Notes: generated by a model from the sequence alone, not told the origin. 64,000 bases of DNA from Nitratireductor sp. GISD-1A_MAKvit (GCF_040819555.1 NZ_CP161919.1:1-64000), one strand, 5' to 3'; numbered from the stretch's first letter, positions 25,613 to 35,029 are shown. Translations and numbers: made by a program.

Positions 25613-26281
25613 ATGAGCGTTCAATCCGGTCGGCACAACAACAGGGCAAAGGAAGCCGCCCCCCTGTTCGACCGTGAGCTTGAACACCTTCCGCCTCACC
25701 TGCGCTGGCGTGAATGGATGGCGCGGGTGGAGGCGGTGATCTTTGCGGCCCCCGAACCGGTGACGCGCCAGACGCTTGCGCAGGTGATTGGTCGCGACTG
25801 CAATCTCGATCTGCTGATCGAAGACATCCGTGCGGAGCTTGTCAGCCGACCCTATGAGCTGGTGAAGCTCGCCGGTGGCTGGCATCACAGAACCCGCCCG
25901 GCCATGGCGGATGCAATCCGCACTGCATTTGGTATCGCGGAAAAGGCGGTCAGCCTCAGCGAAAGCGAAGCGCTGGTGCTGATGGCGATCGGATATTTCC
26001 AGCCAATCACGCGCGGCGAGCTGTCGCGTTTTTTTGCCCGTGAGATTTCGCGTGACGTGATCGGCAAGCTGCGCCGGGCCGACTTCATCGCCTCCGGGCC
26101 GCGCAGTCCGCAGCCGGGTGCGCCCTATACCTATGTGACCACGTCCGCCTTCCTCGCCCACTTCGGGTTCGACACGCTGCGTGACCTTCCCGACTTCGAG
26201 AAGCTTGAAGATGCCGGCCTCCTGAATCGGGAGCGTCTGCTCGAGGACGCCGACGGATTGGCGGCCTCCTTTAGCGGCTGA
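25613..26281 (+). CDS. Plasmid-type ScpB-like protein
   Basis: This 222-aa protein has two winged helices resembling ScpB, the kleisin-associated subunit of the SMC-ScpAB condensin. Recognisable parts are RWREWMARVEAVIFAAPEPVTRQTLAQVIGRDCNLDLLIEDI (about residues 28-69) and LMAIGYFQPITRGELSRFF followed by GPRSPQPGAPYTYVTT. The ATG at 25613 fits the family; a longer in-frame start at 25490 adds 41 unlikely residues. No smc or scpA is nearby, so it is probably a specialised plasmid paralogue. On other rhizobial plasmids this family tends to travel with integrase and DUF1403 genes, which are 18 kb away here. Confidence 0.82.
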   Translation: MSVQSGRHNNRAKEAAPLFDRELEHLPPHLRWREWMARVEAVIFAAPEPVTRQTLAQVIGRDCNLDLLIEDIRAELVSRPYELVKLAGGWHHRTRPAMADAIRTAFGIAEKAVSLSESEALVLMAIGYFQPITRGELSRFFAREISRDVIGKLRRADFIASGPRSPQPGAPYTYVTTSAFLAHFGFDTLRDLPDFEKLEDAGLLNRERLLEDADGLAASFSG

Positions 26282-26456
26282 GCGCCTGCCAGAGCCGACC
26301 GCTGAGGTCCCATGGCTCCAGGAACCGTGGGCTTTGCTCCCGAATGAGAAGATCTGCATCTGTGCATACGTTATTGTGTTCGCTCCGTTGTCTCCGACCT
26401 GGCTCTTATGTCCCAATTTGGCGGTTGCGCTTGAGGAAGAATGCAGCCACTATGCA

Positions 26457-26472
26457 TTAATGAATACATTAA
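26457..26472. promoter_or_regulatory. Candidate GntR/FCD operator upstream of the sugar ABC operon
   Basis: The perfect inverted repeat TTAATG-AATA-CATTAA lies 16 bases before the first gene of the importer operon. Its core AATGAATACATT differs at one position from the core of the 18-bp palindrome at 35012-35029, so the same GntR regulator could bind both. It abuts the AAGGAGGGAGG ribosome binding site, a position consistent with repression. Confidence 0.5.
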
Positions 26473-26488
26473 GGAGGGAGGAGCCTTA

Positions 26489-27553
26489 ATGGCCACGGTT
26501 AAGTTTCGCGATGTCCGCAAGGCGTTTGGCCAGGTGGAAGTGCTGCATGGCGTTTCGGTGGATATCGAGGAAGGGCAGTTCGTCGTTCTGGTCGGACCGT
26601 CCGGCTGTGGAAAGTCGACCCTGCTGCGCATGCTCGCGGGGCTGGAGCACATCACCTCCGGAGACATCGTGATCGGCGACCGGGTGGTCAACGCGCTTCC
26701 GCCCAAGGAACGGGACATCGCCATGGTGTTCCAGAACTATGCGCTTTATCCGCACATTACCGTGGCCGAGAACATGGGGTTCTCGCTCATGCTCAAAGGG
26801 GCGTCCAAGTCGGACATCGAGGCGAAGGTTCGTCCGGCGGCGGAGATCCTTGGTCTGACGCATCTGCTCGACCGCTATCCGCGCCAGCTTTCCGGCGGTC
26901 AGCGTCAGCGTGTCGCCATGGGGCGGGCTATCGTGCGCAATCCGCAGGTGTTCCTCTTTGACGAGCCACTGTCGAATCTGGATGCCAAACTGCGCGTTTC
27001 CATGCGCTCGGAAATCAAGAACCTGCACCAGCGGCTGAAGACCACGACAGTCTATGTGACCCATGACCAGATCGAGGCGATGACCATGGCCGACAAGATC
27101 GTCGTCATGCATGACGGCATTGTCGAGCAGGTGGGCGAGCCGCTCGAACTCTATGATCGGCCGGCCAATCTCTTCGTTGCGGGCTTTATCGGGTCGCCCG
27201 CCATGAACATGACACCGGGCATGCTGGCCGAGGGTGAGCCCGGCATGTTCGTGACCGGGCAGGGGCAACGCATTGCGGTTGCCAATGCCGGAACGGCAAA
27301 GCCCGGTCAGAAGCTCATCTGCGGAATCCGGCCCGAAGCGATCCACCTGCGCGGCGATGTCGCCCTGCGTGTGAAGGTGGTGGAGCCGACGGGGTCTGAA
27401 ACCCATGTCGTGGCCGAGCTCGATGGCAATGAAATGACCTGCGTCTTTCGTGAACGCATCAAGGCCGGACCGGGAGAGGAGCTCAAGGTCTCCATCGATC
27501 CGGAGGCAATCCATCTTTTCGATGCGCAGGGAGGACAAAGACTCTCGGCATGA
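26489..27553 (+). CDS. Sugar-type ABC transporter ATP-binding protein (UgpC/MalK-like)
   Basis: This is a 354-aa ATPase of the carbohydrate CUT1 class: Walker A GPSGCGKST (residues 36-44), signature [16 protein letters not shown], Walker B VFLFDEPLSNLD, THDQIEAMTMADKIVVM, and a C-terminal TOBE/OB regulatory domain from about residue 240 (GFIGSPAMNM onward). ATG 26489 has an exceptionally strong AAGGAGGGAGG ribosome binding site. Unusually it is the first rather than the last gene of the operon; binding protein, two permeases and ltnD follow. Imported sugar acids (tetronates or pentonates) are the likely cargo given the downstream enzymes. Confidence 0.88.
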   Translation: MATVKFRDVRKAFGQVEVLHGVSVDIEEGQFVVLVGPSGCGKSTLLRMLAGLEHITSGDIVIGDRVVNALPPKERDIAMVFQNYALYPHITVAENMGFSLMLKGASKSDIEAKVRPAAEILGLTHLLDRYPRQLSGGQRQRVAMGRAIVRNPQVFLFDEPLSNLDAKLRVSMRSEIKNLHQRLKTTTVYVTHDQIEAMTMADKIVVMHDGIVEQVGEPLELYDRPANLFVAGFIGSPAMNMTPGMLAEGEPGMFVTGQGQRIAVANAGTAKPGQKLICGIRPEAIHLRGDVALRVKVVEPTGSETHVVAELDGNEMTCVFRERIKAGPGEELKVSIDPEAIHLFDAQGGQRLSA

Positions 27554-27677
27554 TCGGATTGGCGCGGCCGGGGAGGGCGGCGTCAGGACGGGACGTTTCG
27601 GCGTCCGGCGTTAATGCGGCAGTCAACCGCTTTGCGGCATCGGGAGGATGCTCGCAAATTTGAGGAGGAGACGTGCA

Positions 27678-28995
27678 ATGACGATCAATCGCAGGAGATT
27701 TCTTTCAGGCACGGCGGGACTTGCCGCCGGTGGCCTTTTGGCGGGAACGCTGGGAACCAGACATGCGCTGGCGCAGGCATCGGCATCGATGTTCAAACCG
27801 GAAGAAGGGGCGACATTGCGCCTTCTGCGCTGGGTGCCTTTCGTGACAGGCGAAGAGGAGGCCTGGAACGCCAACACCGCCGCTTTCACAGAGGCGACGG
27901 GCGTGGAGGTGCGGATCGACCAGGAAAGCTGGGAGGACGTGCGCCCGAAAGCGGCGGTGGCGGCCAATGTCGGATCGGGCCCCGACATGGTGATGAGCTG
28001 GTTCGACGACCCGTTCCAGTATCCCGACAAGTTGGTGGATGTGACGGATCTCGCCAATGCGCTCGGCGAGGAGCATGGCGGCTGGTATGACGGCCTTGAG
28101 GGCTATGCCCGGCAGGGCGACAAGTTCATCGCCATTCCCCTCTGCGCCATCGGCAATGCGGTCTGCTATCGCGACAGCCACATGAAGGCGGCGGGTTTCA
28201 GCGAATTTCCGCAGGATACGGACGGTTTCCTGGAACTGTGCAAAGCGATGAAGGCCAATGGCACGCCAGCCGGTTTCCCGCACGGCAAGGCCGTCGGTGA
28301 CGGCAACAACTACGCGCACTGGCTTCTGTGGAGCCATGGCGGCATGACGGTGGATGAAAACGGCGAGGTGGCAATCAACAGCCCCGAAACCAGGGCAGCC
28401 ATCGAATACGCCAAGGCTCTTTACGAGACCTTCATTCCCGGAACGGAAAGCTGGCTCGACATCAACAACAACCGCGCCTTCCTCGCCGGCGAGGTGTCGC
28501 TGACGGCCAACGGCGTTTCGCTCTACTATGCGGCCGCCAAGGATGAGGCCTTAAAGGAAATCGCCGAGGACATCCGCACCACCAATCTGCCGGTCGGGCC
28601 GGTGGGCAAATCGGTGGAACTGCACCAGACCTCGACGCTCTCGATCTTCAACCACTGCAAATATCCCCAGGCGGCCAAGGGCCTATCTCGCCTTCATGTA
28701 TCAGGCCGACCGCATGAATGCCTGGCTGGAGGGTGCGAGCGCCTATTGCTGTCAGGCTCTGAAGGCATTCGAGAGCAACCCGGTGTGGACCTCGAACCCG
28801 GTGCACGCGCCCTATGCCAAAGCTTCGGCATCGCTGCGGCCCAACGGTTATGCCGGCCCGCTCGGACCGGCATCGGCGGGTGTGATGGCCGACTATGTTC
28901 TCGTCGACATGTTTGCCGAAGCGGTGACCGGACAACGCACGCCCGAAGAGGCCATTGCCAACGCGGAGCGGCGTATCGCGCGCTACTACCGCTGA
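27678..28995 (+). pseudogene. Sugar ABC transporter substrate-binding protein (frameshifted as sequenced)
   Basis: This is a family 1 extracellular binding protein with a Tat-type signal, INRRRFLSGTAGLAAGG, and a mature part starting near LAQASASMF. The N-terminal 330 residues are in one frame (up to QAAKG near 28680) and the C-terminal 104 (AYLAFMYQADRMNAW to RRIARYYR) in the next. Deleting one G of the GGG in AAGGGCCTAT (28679-28681) fuses them into about 438 aa, the expected length. ATG 27678 has GAGGAGACG upstream. It lies between its ATPase and permease genes and would capture the substrate in the periplasm. Confidence 0.88.
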
Positions 28996-29069
28996 TGGAC
29001 AGGCAGCGCCGGCCAATCGCCGGCGCTGCTTCTTCATGCAGGTCAGTATCAAGAAAGGCAGGATGACCC

Positions 29070-29999
29070 ATGCAGGCCAGGCCCGCGCGTTCAACTTCGA
29101 TCCTCGGATGGTTTCTGGAAAGCCGCAACGGGCTCGGGCTTCTGTTCATGCTGCCGGCGGCGGTGTTTCTTCTGTGTTTTCTCACCTATCCGCTGGGGCT
29201 GGGTGTATGGCTCGGCTTCACCGATGCGCGGATCGGACGCGAGGGCATTTTCGTCGGGCTCGAAAACTATATCTGGCTGTTCGACGATCCGGTCTTCTGG
29301 CTCTCGGTCTTCAACACCATGCTTTACACCGTGGTGGCTTCAATCCTTAAATTCGCGCTGGGGCTCTGGCTCGCGCTGATCCTGAACCAGCATTTGCCGT
29401 TCAAGACGTTTTTTCGCGCCATCATCCTTCTGCCCTGGGTGGTGCCGACCGTGCTTTCGGCGCTGGCCTTCTGGTGGATTTACGATTCCCAGTTTTCGAT
29501 CATTTCCTACGTGCTGATAAACCTCGGTGTCATCAGCGAGCCGATCAATTTTCTTGGCGATCCGAACACGGCGCGGGCATCGGTGATTGCAGCCAATGTC
29601 TGGCGTGGCATCCCGTTTGTGGCGATTTCGCTGCTGGCCGGCCTGCAGACCATCCCGCAATCGCTCAATGAGGCGGCGGCCTTGGACGGCGCGACCTCGT
29701 GGCAGCGTTTCACCAAGATCACGCTGCCGCTTCTGACGCCGATTATCGCCGTGGTGATGACGTTTTCGGTGCTGTTCACCTTCACCGACTTTCAGCTCAT
29801 CTATGTGCTGACGCGCGGCGGGCCGGTCAACGCCACGCATCTCATGGCAACGCTTTCCTTCCAGCGCGCCATTCCCGGCGGGCAACTGGGCGAGGGCGCG
29901 GCGATTGCCGTGGCGATGATCCCGTTCCTGCTGGCGGCGATCCTGTTCTCCTTCTTCGGATTGCAGCGCCGCAAATGGCAGCAGGGCGGCGGCGACTGA
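29070..29999 (+). CDS. Sugar ABC transporter permease (MalF/UgpA-like)
   Basis: This is a 309-aa CUT1-family membrane subunit with six predicted helices, starting at LLFMLPAAVFLLCFLTYPLGLGVWLGFTD. The EAA loop is LNEAAALDGATSWQRFTKITLPLLTPII at about residues 202-229. It is followed 11 bases later by the second permease gene. With the partner it forms the channel of the importer encoded from 26.5 kb. Confidence 0.88.
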   Translation: MQARPARSTSILGWFLESRNGLGLLFMLPAAVFLLCFLTYPLGLGVWLGFTDARIGREGIFVGLENYIWLFDDPVFWLSVFNTMLYTVVASILKFALGLWLALILNQHLPFKTFFRAIILLPWVVPTVLSALAFWWIYDSQFSIISYVLINLGVISEPINFLGDPNTARASVIAANVWRGIPFVAISLLAGLQTIPQSLNEAAALDGATSWQRFTKITLPLLTPIIAVVMTFSVLFTFTDFQLIYVLTRGGPVNATHLMATLSFQRAIPGGQLGEGAAIAVAMIPFLLAAILFSFFGLQRRKWQQGGGD

Positions 30000-30010
30000 G
30001 GAGGACGGCC

Positions 30011-30913
30011 ATGAGCGAGATTACCCAGAACACAAAACAGGCCGGCCTTCACGACGATTCCGAAGGCATGGAACAGTTCAACACGCTGCCGCGGCGGATC
30101 GTGACGGTCTATCTGCCGCTCGCGGTGTTCGTTTTCGTGTTGCTTTTTCCGTTTTACTGGATGGCGATCACCGCCATCAAACCGGATTACCAACTCACCG
30201 ACTACAAGAATTACAGCCCCTTCTGGGTGATCGAGCCGACGCTCGAACATGTGAAATTCCTGCTGTTCGAGACGTCTTATCCGGGCTGGCTGTGGAACAC
30301 GATGCTGGTGTCGTTCGCCTCGACCTTCATCTCGCTCGCAGCATCTGTCTTTGCCGCCTATGCCATCGAGCGGGTACGGTTCACCGGGGCGCGGGTGACG
30401 GGGCTGATGATCTTTCTCGCCTATCTGGTGCCGCCTTCCATCCTGTTCATTCCGCTTGCGTTCATCGTGTTCAAGGTGGGGATCTTCGATTCACGCCTCG
30501 CGCTGATCCTGACCTACCCGACCTTTCTGATCCCGTTCTGCACCTGGCTTCTGATGGGCTATTTCCGCAGCATCCCCTTCGAACTGGAGGAAAGCGCGCT
30601 GGTGGATGGCGCGACGCGCTGGCAGATCCTCACCAAGGTTATCCTGCCGCTGGCGGTGCCCGGTCTCATCTCGGCCGGCATCTTCGCGTTCACCCTGTCC
30701 TGGAACGAGTTCATCTATGCGCTGACCTTCATCTCCTCGTCGGAAAACAAGACAGTGCCTGTCGGTGTGCTGACGGAGCTGGTGCGTGGCGATATCTATG
30801 AGTGGGGCGCGCTGATGTCGGGTGCGCTGCTTGGCTCGCTGCCGGTCGTCATCCTCTATTCTTTCTTCGTCGATTACTACGTCTCGTCCATGACGGGCGC
30901 GGTGAAGGAATGA
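30011..30913 (+). CDS. Sugar ABC transporter permease (MalG/UgpE-like)
   Basis: This is a 300-aa CUT1-family membrane subunit. A first helix at VTVYLPLAVFVFVLLFPFYWMAITAIKP is the classic MalG-type opening, and the EAA loop is LEESALVDGATRWQILTKVILPLAVPGLI near residues 195-223. ATG 30011 has GAGGAGG upstream; longer starts would run inside the preceding gene. ltnD starts 25 bases after the stop and appears to belong to the same operon. Confidence 0.88.
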   Translation: MSEITQNTKQAGLHDDSEGMEQFNTLPRRIVTVYLPLAVFVFVLLFPFYWMAITAIKPDYQLTDYKNYSPFWVIEPTLEHVKFLLFETSYPGWLWNTMLVSFASTFISLAASVFAAYAIERVRFTGARVTGLMIFLAYLVPPSILFIPLAFIVFKVGIFDSRLALILTYPTFLIPFCTWLLMGYFRSIPFELEESALVDGATRWQILTKVILPLAVPGLISAGIFAFTLSWNEFIYALTFISSSENKTVPVGVLTELVRGDIYEWGALMSGALLGSLPVVILYSFFVDYYVSSMTGAVKE

Positions 30914-30938
30914 GAATTTTCATTTCCAGGAGCATGCG

Positions 30939-31839
30939 ATGCGGGTGATGGTGATTGGCCTCGGGTCGATGGGCATGGGGGCGGCATTGTCGCTCGTGCG
31001 TGCCGGGCACGAGGTTTTCGGCGTGGACCCCCGCTGTGAAGCCCGCGCGGAGCTTCAGTATGCCGGCGCAAGAGAGACGGGGCCGCAGGGGCTGGATTTT
31101 GCCTGCCGCGCCGAGGCTGTGGTGATCCTCACTGTCAACGCGGAGCAGGTGGAAAGCGTCCTCTTCGGAGAGGCAGGGATTGCCGGCAAACTGCCGGCCG
31201 GGACGCCGGTGATGATCTCCTCTACCGTGTCAGTGGACGATGCACGGCGATTTGGCCTGGAACTGAAGCAGGCGGGGCACATCATGCTCGACGCGCCGGT
31301 TTCGGGCGGACCGGACAAGGCGCGCGAGGGCGCGATGACCGTGATGGCGGCAGGGCCAGAGGAGGCGTTCCAGCGGCTTGCTCCGGTGCTGGATGCGGTG
31401 GCGGAACGTGTCTTTCGCATTTCAGACCGGATTGGCGACGGGGCGGCGGTGAAGGTCATCCACCAGCTTCTTGCGGGCGTGCATATCGCCGCAGGCGCCG
31501 AAGCCATGGCGCTGGCCGCACGGGGCCGGCATCCCGCTCGACACCATGTATGAGGTCGTGACCAGTGCGGCGGGCAATTCATGGATGTTTGAAAACCGCA
31601 TGCGGCACGTGGTGGATGGAGACTACACACCACGATCCATGGTCGATATTTTCGTGAAGGACCTCGGGCTTGTGACGGATACGGGACGCGCGCTGAAATT
31701 TCCCCTGCCGCTCGCCTCGACGGCCTACACCATGTTCGCCTCCGCAAGCGCGGCCGGTTATGGCCAGTGGGATGACAGTGCGGTGATCAAGGTTTTTCCA
31801 GGCGTCACGCTTCCGGGGGATTCGGTCGAGGAGGAGTAG
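30939..31839 (+). pseudogene. ltnD: L-threonate dehydrogenase-like protein, beta-hydroxyacid dehydrogenase family (frameshifted as sequenced)
   Basis: LtnD oxidises L-threonate at C2 to 2-oxo-tetronate. Visible parts are the Rossmann motif VIGLGSMGMGAA (residues 5-16), the substrate loop DAPVSGGPDKAREG, and the catalytic-lysine region GDGAAVKVIHQL. The C-terminal helical domain (AGIPLDTMYEVVTSAAG to VEEE) lies in another frame. One extra G in the GGGG of CACGGGGCCGGC (about 31522-31525) causes the break; corrected length is about 299 aa. It is the last gene of the sugar-type importer operon. Assignment to LtnD rather than a generic 3-hydroxyisobutyrate dehydrogenase rests on the OtnI, OtnK and OtnC genes nearby. 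Confidence 0.8.
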
Positions 31840-31964
31840 TCGCAGGAATTCGCTCCCCCCTTGCGACAGAACACAGCACACCTATATTGCGACCGAAAGC
31901 GAGGACGACCTCCCCCATTCCGGGAATCATGTCGGGACGGCCCGAGAAACAGACGGGGAGCAGA

Positions 31965-32405
31965 ATGCGCACCGCTGCAGATCGTATTCGTCATGCCATC
32001 AGCTTTGAGCTGATCGCGCTTTTGATTGTCACACCAGCCGCTTCCTGGTTGTTCGGAAAGCCCATGTTCGACATGGGCGTCGTTGCCATCGTGAGCGCCA
32101 CGATCGCCACGCTGTGGAACTACATTTATAATCTCGGCTTCGATCACGCGATGCGAAGGCTAACCGGCAGCGTTCGCAAATCCGTGCCCGTTCGCGTCGT
32201 CCACGCGCTTTTGTTTGAAGGCGGGCTTCTGGTGGCCCTCATGCCCACCACGGCGCTATTTCTCGATGTGCCGGTGGTGGATGCATTGTTTGTCAACGCG
32301 TCTTTTGCGGTCTTCTACCTGGTCTACGCTTTCGTGTTCAACTGGGCGTATGACGTGATCTTCCCGGTATCCGAGAAGCCCGCTTCGACGGCGCGCAGCG
32401 CCTGA
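31965..32405 (+). CDS. PACE-family multidrug/biocide efflux transporter
   Basis: This is a 146-aa membrane protein with two tandem bacterial-transmembrane-pair repeats. RIRHAISFELIALLIVTPAASWLFG ending in WNYIYNLGFDHAMRR is repeated as RVVHALLFEGGLLVALMPTTALFL ending in FNWAYDVIFP. Four helices and the conserved R..HA..FE starts of each repeat define the PACE (AceI-like) family, which exports chlorhexidine and other small amphiphiles. ATG 31965 has GGGGAGCAG upstream; the longer in-frame start adds 26 residues with no family support. It sits alone between ltnD and the convergent garR-like gene. Confidence 0.84.
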   Translation: MRTAADRIRHAISFELIALLIVTPAASWLFGKPMFDMGVVAIVSATIATLWNYIYNLGFDHAMRRLTGSVRKSVPVRVVHALLFEGGLLVALMPTTALFLDVPVVDALFVNASFAVFYLVYAFVFNWAYDVIFPVSEKPASTARSA

Positions 32406-32408
32406 TCG

Positions 32409-33332
32409 CTATGCCTTGAGCGGTGGGGCGCTGGTTTCGCCGGTGCCCAGCCGCTTGCCCGGATTGATTGCCTCGAGCCAGAGAAGGTAGGCGGCGTGAT
32501 CGTGGCGCCCCATCTTCATTTCGTGGGCGAGGGTGTGAAACGCATCGCGCGTTTTTTCCGTCAAGGGAAGCGAGAGCCCGGCGTCGCGGGCAACCTCAAG
32601 TGCATTTTCCAGATCCTTGAGCTGCAATTCGAGCGGGCCGCCCGGCACGAAATTGCGCTCGACCATGCGTTCGCCATGCAACTCCAGAATGCGGGAGGTG
32701 GCAAATCCACCCATCAGCGCATCGCGCAGCGCGGCGGGGTTGCAGCCACCCTCCTGCGCCAGAAGCATCGCCTCCGACACCGCACCGATGGTGACGGCGA
32801 CGATCACCTGATTGGCGAGCTTGGCGACCTGACCCGCGCCATGAACGCCGACATGGGTCGCGCGTCCCATGGCTGAGAGAAGCGTTTGGGCCTCTGCAAA
32901 ATCCGGGGCTTCGCCACCGGCCATGATGGCGAGCGTTGCCTCGATCGCACCTTTTTCGCCACCTGAGACCGGCGCATCGAGATGCCGGTGCCCGGATTTC
33001 GAAAGTGCTGCGGCATGGTCGCGCGCGACCGCTGGCTGGATTGACGACATGTCGATGAAAAGTGCGCCCTTCGGTGCGGCTTCCACAACGCCGTTTTCGC
33101 CGAAATAGATTTGGGTGACGATGGGCGAATTGTCGACCATGGTCACGATGGCATCGGCGCTGGCGACCGCCGAGCGAGGATCGTCGGCGACGGTCGCGAC
33201 ATCTGAAAGGGCCTCCGCCTTGGCGCGAGTGCGGTTCCAGACAGTAAGATTGAAGCCCGCCCTGGCAATGTTTCGTGCCATCGGGGCACCCATGATGCCG
33301 GTGCCGATGACGGTGACGTTCCTGATGCTCAT
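32409..33332 (-). CDS. Beta-hydroxyacid dehydrogenase (GarR/tartronate-semialdehyde-reductase-like)
   Basis: This is a 307-aa NAD(P)-dependent enzyme: VIGTGIMGAPMARN (residues 8-21) for cofactor, DAPVSGGEKGA for substrate carboxylate, and GAGQVAKLANQ with the catalytic lysine. The sequence is close to 2-hydroxy-3-oxopropionate reductase / 3-hydroxyisobutyrate dehydrogenase. In the minus-strand SDR-FAH-garR unit it could reduce an aldehyde product, e.g. glycolaldehyde- or tartronate-type; this is inferred from its position. It starts 20 bases after the FAH stop and converges on the PACE gene with 3 bases between stops. Confidence 0.83.
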   Translation of the reverse strand: MSIRNVTVIGTGIMGAPMARNIARAGFNLTVWNRTRAKAEALSDVATVADDPRSAVASADAIVTMVDNSPIVTQIYFGENGVVEAAPKGALFIDMSSIQPAVARDHAAALSKSGHRHLDAPVSGGEKGAIEATLAIMAGGEAPDFAEAQTLLSAMGRATHVGVHGAGQVAKLANQVIVAVTIGAVSEAMLLAQEGGCNPAALRDALMGGFATSRILELHGERMVERNFVPGGPLELQLKDLENALEVARDAGLSLPLTEKTRDAFHTLAHEMKMGRHDHAAYLLWLEAINPGKRLGTGETSAPPLKA

Positions 33333-33352
33333 GGCGGGCTCCGTTTTTTGGT

Positions 33353-34195
33353 TCAGGCCTGAACGACGGTCTGGCGCTGTTCGCCAAGTCCGGCGATGGA
33401 GAGCGTCATGACATCGCCAGCCTTGAGGTATTGCGGCGGCTTCATGCCCATGCCGACGCCGGGCGGTGTGCCGGTGGAAATCACGTCACCGGGCATGAGC
33501 GTCATGAACTGCGAGAGATAGGAAACCACATGTGGCACGTTGAAGATCAGCGTGTTGGTGTTGCCGGTCTGGCGCCGCTCGCCATTCACATCGAGCCACA
33601 TGTCCAGATTGTGCGGGTCGGCCACTTCATCGCGGGTGACGAGCCAGGGGCCGAGCGGGCCGAACGTGTCGTGGCTCTTGCCCTTGGTCCACTGGCCCGA
33701 GCGCTTTGTCTGAAAGTCGCGCTCGGAGACGTCGTTCATGATGGCGAAGCCCGCGACATGATCCATGGCATCGGCCTCGCTGACATATTTGGTCTTCGAG
33801 CCGATGATGACGGCAAGCTCGACCTCCCAGTCGAGTGCCTTTGAACCGCGCGGCAGTTCGACATCGTCATTGGGACCGCAAAGGGCATTCAGCGCCTTGG
33901 CGAAAACGATGGGCTCTTCCGGCGGTTCGGCGCCCGTTTCGGCGGCATGGTCGGAATAATTGAGGCCGATGCACACGATTTTCTGAAGGCCCGCCACACA
34001 GGGCCCAAGGCGCGGATTGCCGTCGACGGCAGGAAGGGTCTGCGGATCGATGGTGCGCAGCTTGTCGAGGCCCGCCGGCGAAATGACATCGCCGGCAATA
34101 TCGTCAACCACTCCGGAAAGATCGCGCAGGGTGCCATCGGCGGCGAGCATGCCCGGTTTTTCCTGACCCGCCGGACCGTAACGCAACAGCTTCAT
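33353..34195 (-). CDS. Fumarylacetoacetate hydrolase-family protein, 2,4-diketo-3-deoxy-sugar-acid hydrolase-like
   Basis: This 280-aa FAH-fold C-C hydrolase has an N-terminal MKLLRYGPAGQEKPGML arm, IVCIGLNYSDHAAE, and the divalent-metal ligands in WEVELAVIIG and DVSERDFQ; STGTPPGVGMGM closes the active site. Relatives cleave 2,4-diketo-3-deoxy-L-rhamnonate/fuconate to pyruvate plus lactate, or the pentonate analogue to pyruvate plus glycolate. ATG 34195 has GAGGAAAAG upstream on its strand. Its position after an SDR and near an IlvD-family dehydratase completes that route. The exact sugar acid is not determined. Confidence 0.82.
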   Translation of the reverse strand: MKLLRYGPAGQEKPGMLAADGTLRDLSGVVDDIAGDVISPAGLDKLRTIDPQTLPAVDGNPRLGPCVAGLQKIVCIGLNYSDHAAETGAEPPEEPIVFAKALNALCGPNDDVELPRGSKALDWEVELAVIIGSKTKYVSEADAMDHVAGFAIMNDVSERDFQTKRSGQWTKGKSHDTFGPLGPWLVTRDEVADPHNLDMWLDVNGERRQTGNTNTLIFNVPHVVSYLSQFMTLMPGDVISTGTPPGVGMGMKPPQYLKAGDVMTLSIAGLGEQRQTVVQA

Positions 34196-34220
34196 GTTCT
34201 TTTCCTCTGTGTTTTTACAA

Positions 34221-34955
34221 TCAATAGACGGCCCGGCCGCCCGAGATGTCGAAGACACCGCCGGTGGTGAACGAGCATTCCTCTGACGCCAGCCATGCGA
34301 TCATTGCTGCGGCTTCGGCCGGTTCGAGAAAACGTTCAAGCGGAATTTTGGAGAGCATGTAGTCGATATGCTCCTGGCTCATCTGATCGAAGATCGGCGT
34401 GCGGGCTGCTGCCGGGGTGAGGCAGTTGACGATGACGCCGGTTTTCGCGAGCTCCTTGCCGAGCGACTTGGTCAGCCCGATCAAACCAGCCTTGGAGGCG
34501 GAGTAGTGCGAGGCGTTGGGATTGCCTTCTTTCCCGGCTATTGATGCGATATTGACGATGCGGCCATAGCCGCGCTCGATCATGCCCGGCACGAGTGCGC
34601 GGCAGGTGAGATAGGGAGCGACGAGATTGACCTCGACGGTGCGGCGCCAGATATCCGGCGTCAATTCCCAGGTCTTGCCATTGCCGCCGGTGATGCCGGC
34701 ATTGTTGACGAGAATGTCGATAGCGCCGGCCTCGCCCGCGGCGTCGTTTACCGCGCGTTCGTCCGTCAGTTCAACGACACGCCCGCTTGCCTTCGCACCG
34801 AGCTTTTCGGATGCTTCTTCGAGGGGCTGGGCATTGATGTCCCAGAGGATCACCTCGGCGCCGCTCGCCAGGAAACGCTCGGCCGTGGCCAGCCCGATAC
34901 CCTGAGCTCCGCCGGTGATGATGGCGCGCCGCCCGGCCAGATCGATATGGTTCAT
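34221..34955 (-). CDS. Short-chain dehydrogenase, probable 2-keto-3-deoxy-sugar-acid 4-dehydrogenase
   Basis: This is a 244-aa classical SDR: cofactor motif ITGGAQGIG (about residues 13-21), LVNNAGITGG, catalytic Ser in NIASIAGKEG, YSASKAG with the Tyr-x-x-x-Lys pair, and the C-terminal GGVFDISGGRAVY. ATG 34955 has GAGGAGGGGG upstream. In diketo-hydrolase pathways an SDR of this type oxidises the C4 hydroxyl of the 2-keto-3-deoxy acid to give the substrate of the FAH-family enzyme encoded 25 bases downstream. A palindromic operator lies 57 bases upstream of its start. Confidence 0.84.
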   Translation of the reverse strand: MNHIDLAGRRAIITGGAQGIGLATAERFLASGAEVILWDINAQPLEEASEKLGAKASGRVVELTDERAVNDAAGEAGAIDILVNNAGITGGNGKTWELTPDIWRRTVEVNLVAPYLTCRALVPGMIERGYGRIVNIASIAGKEGNPNASHYSASKAGLIGLTKSLGKELAKTGVIVNCLTPAAARTPIFDQMSQEHIDYMLSKIPLERFLEPAEAAAMIAWLASEECSFTTGGVFDISGGRAVY

Positions 34956-35011
34956 TGAAGCCCCCTCCTCATTCTCCACCTGTCATCTTCATTGCACAGT
35001 CATTCCAAAAG

Positions 35012-35029
35012 CACAATGTATACATTGTG
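35012..35029. promoter_or_regulatory. 18-bp perfect palindrome, GntR/FCD operator candidate
   Basis: CACAATGTA / TACATTGTG is perfectly symmetric around 35020/35021. It lies between the gntR stop and the SDR start, in the promoter region of the SDR-FAH-garR unit. GntR/FCD repressors typically bind such A+T-rich palindromes. Related sites are at 26457-26472 and 38899-38916. Confidence 0.72.

Noticed and set aside
25382..26416. Minus-strand open frame across the ScpB-like gene and its leader
   Set aside because: The sense strand encodes a recognisable ScpB family protein; the antisense product matches nothing known.
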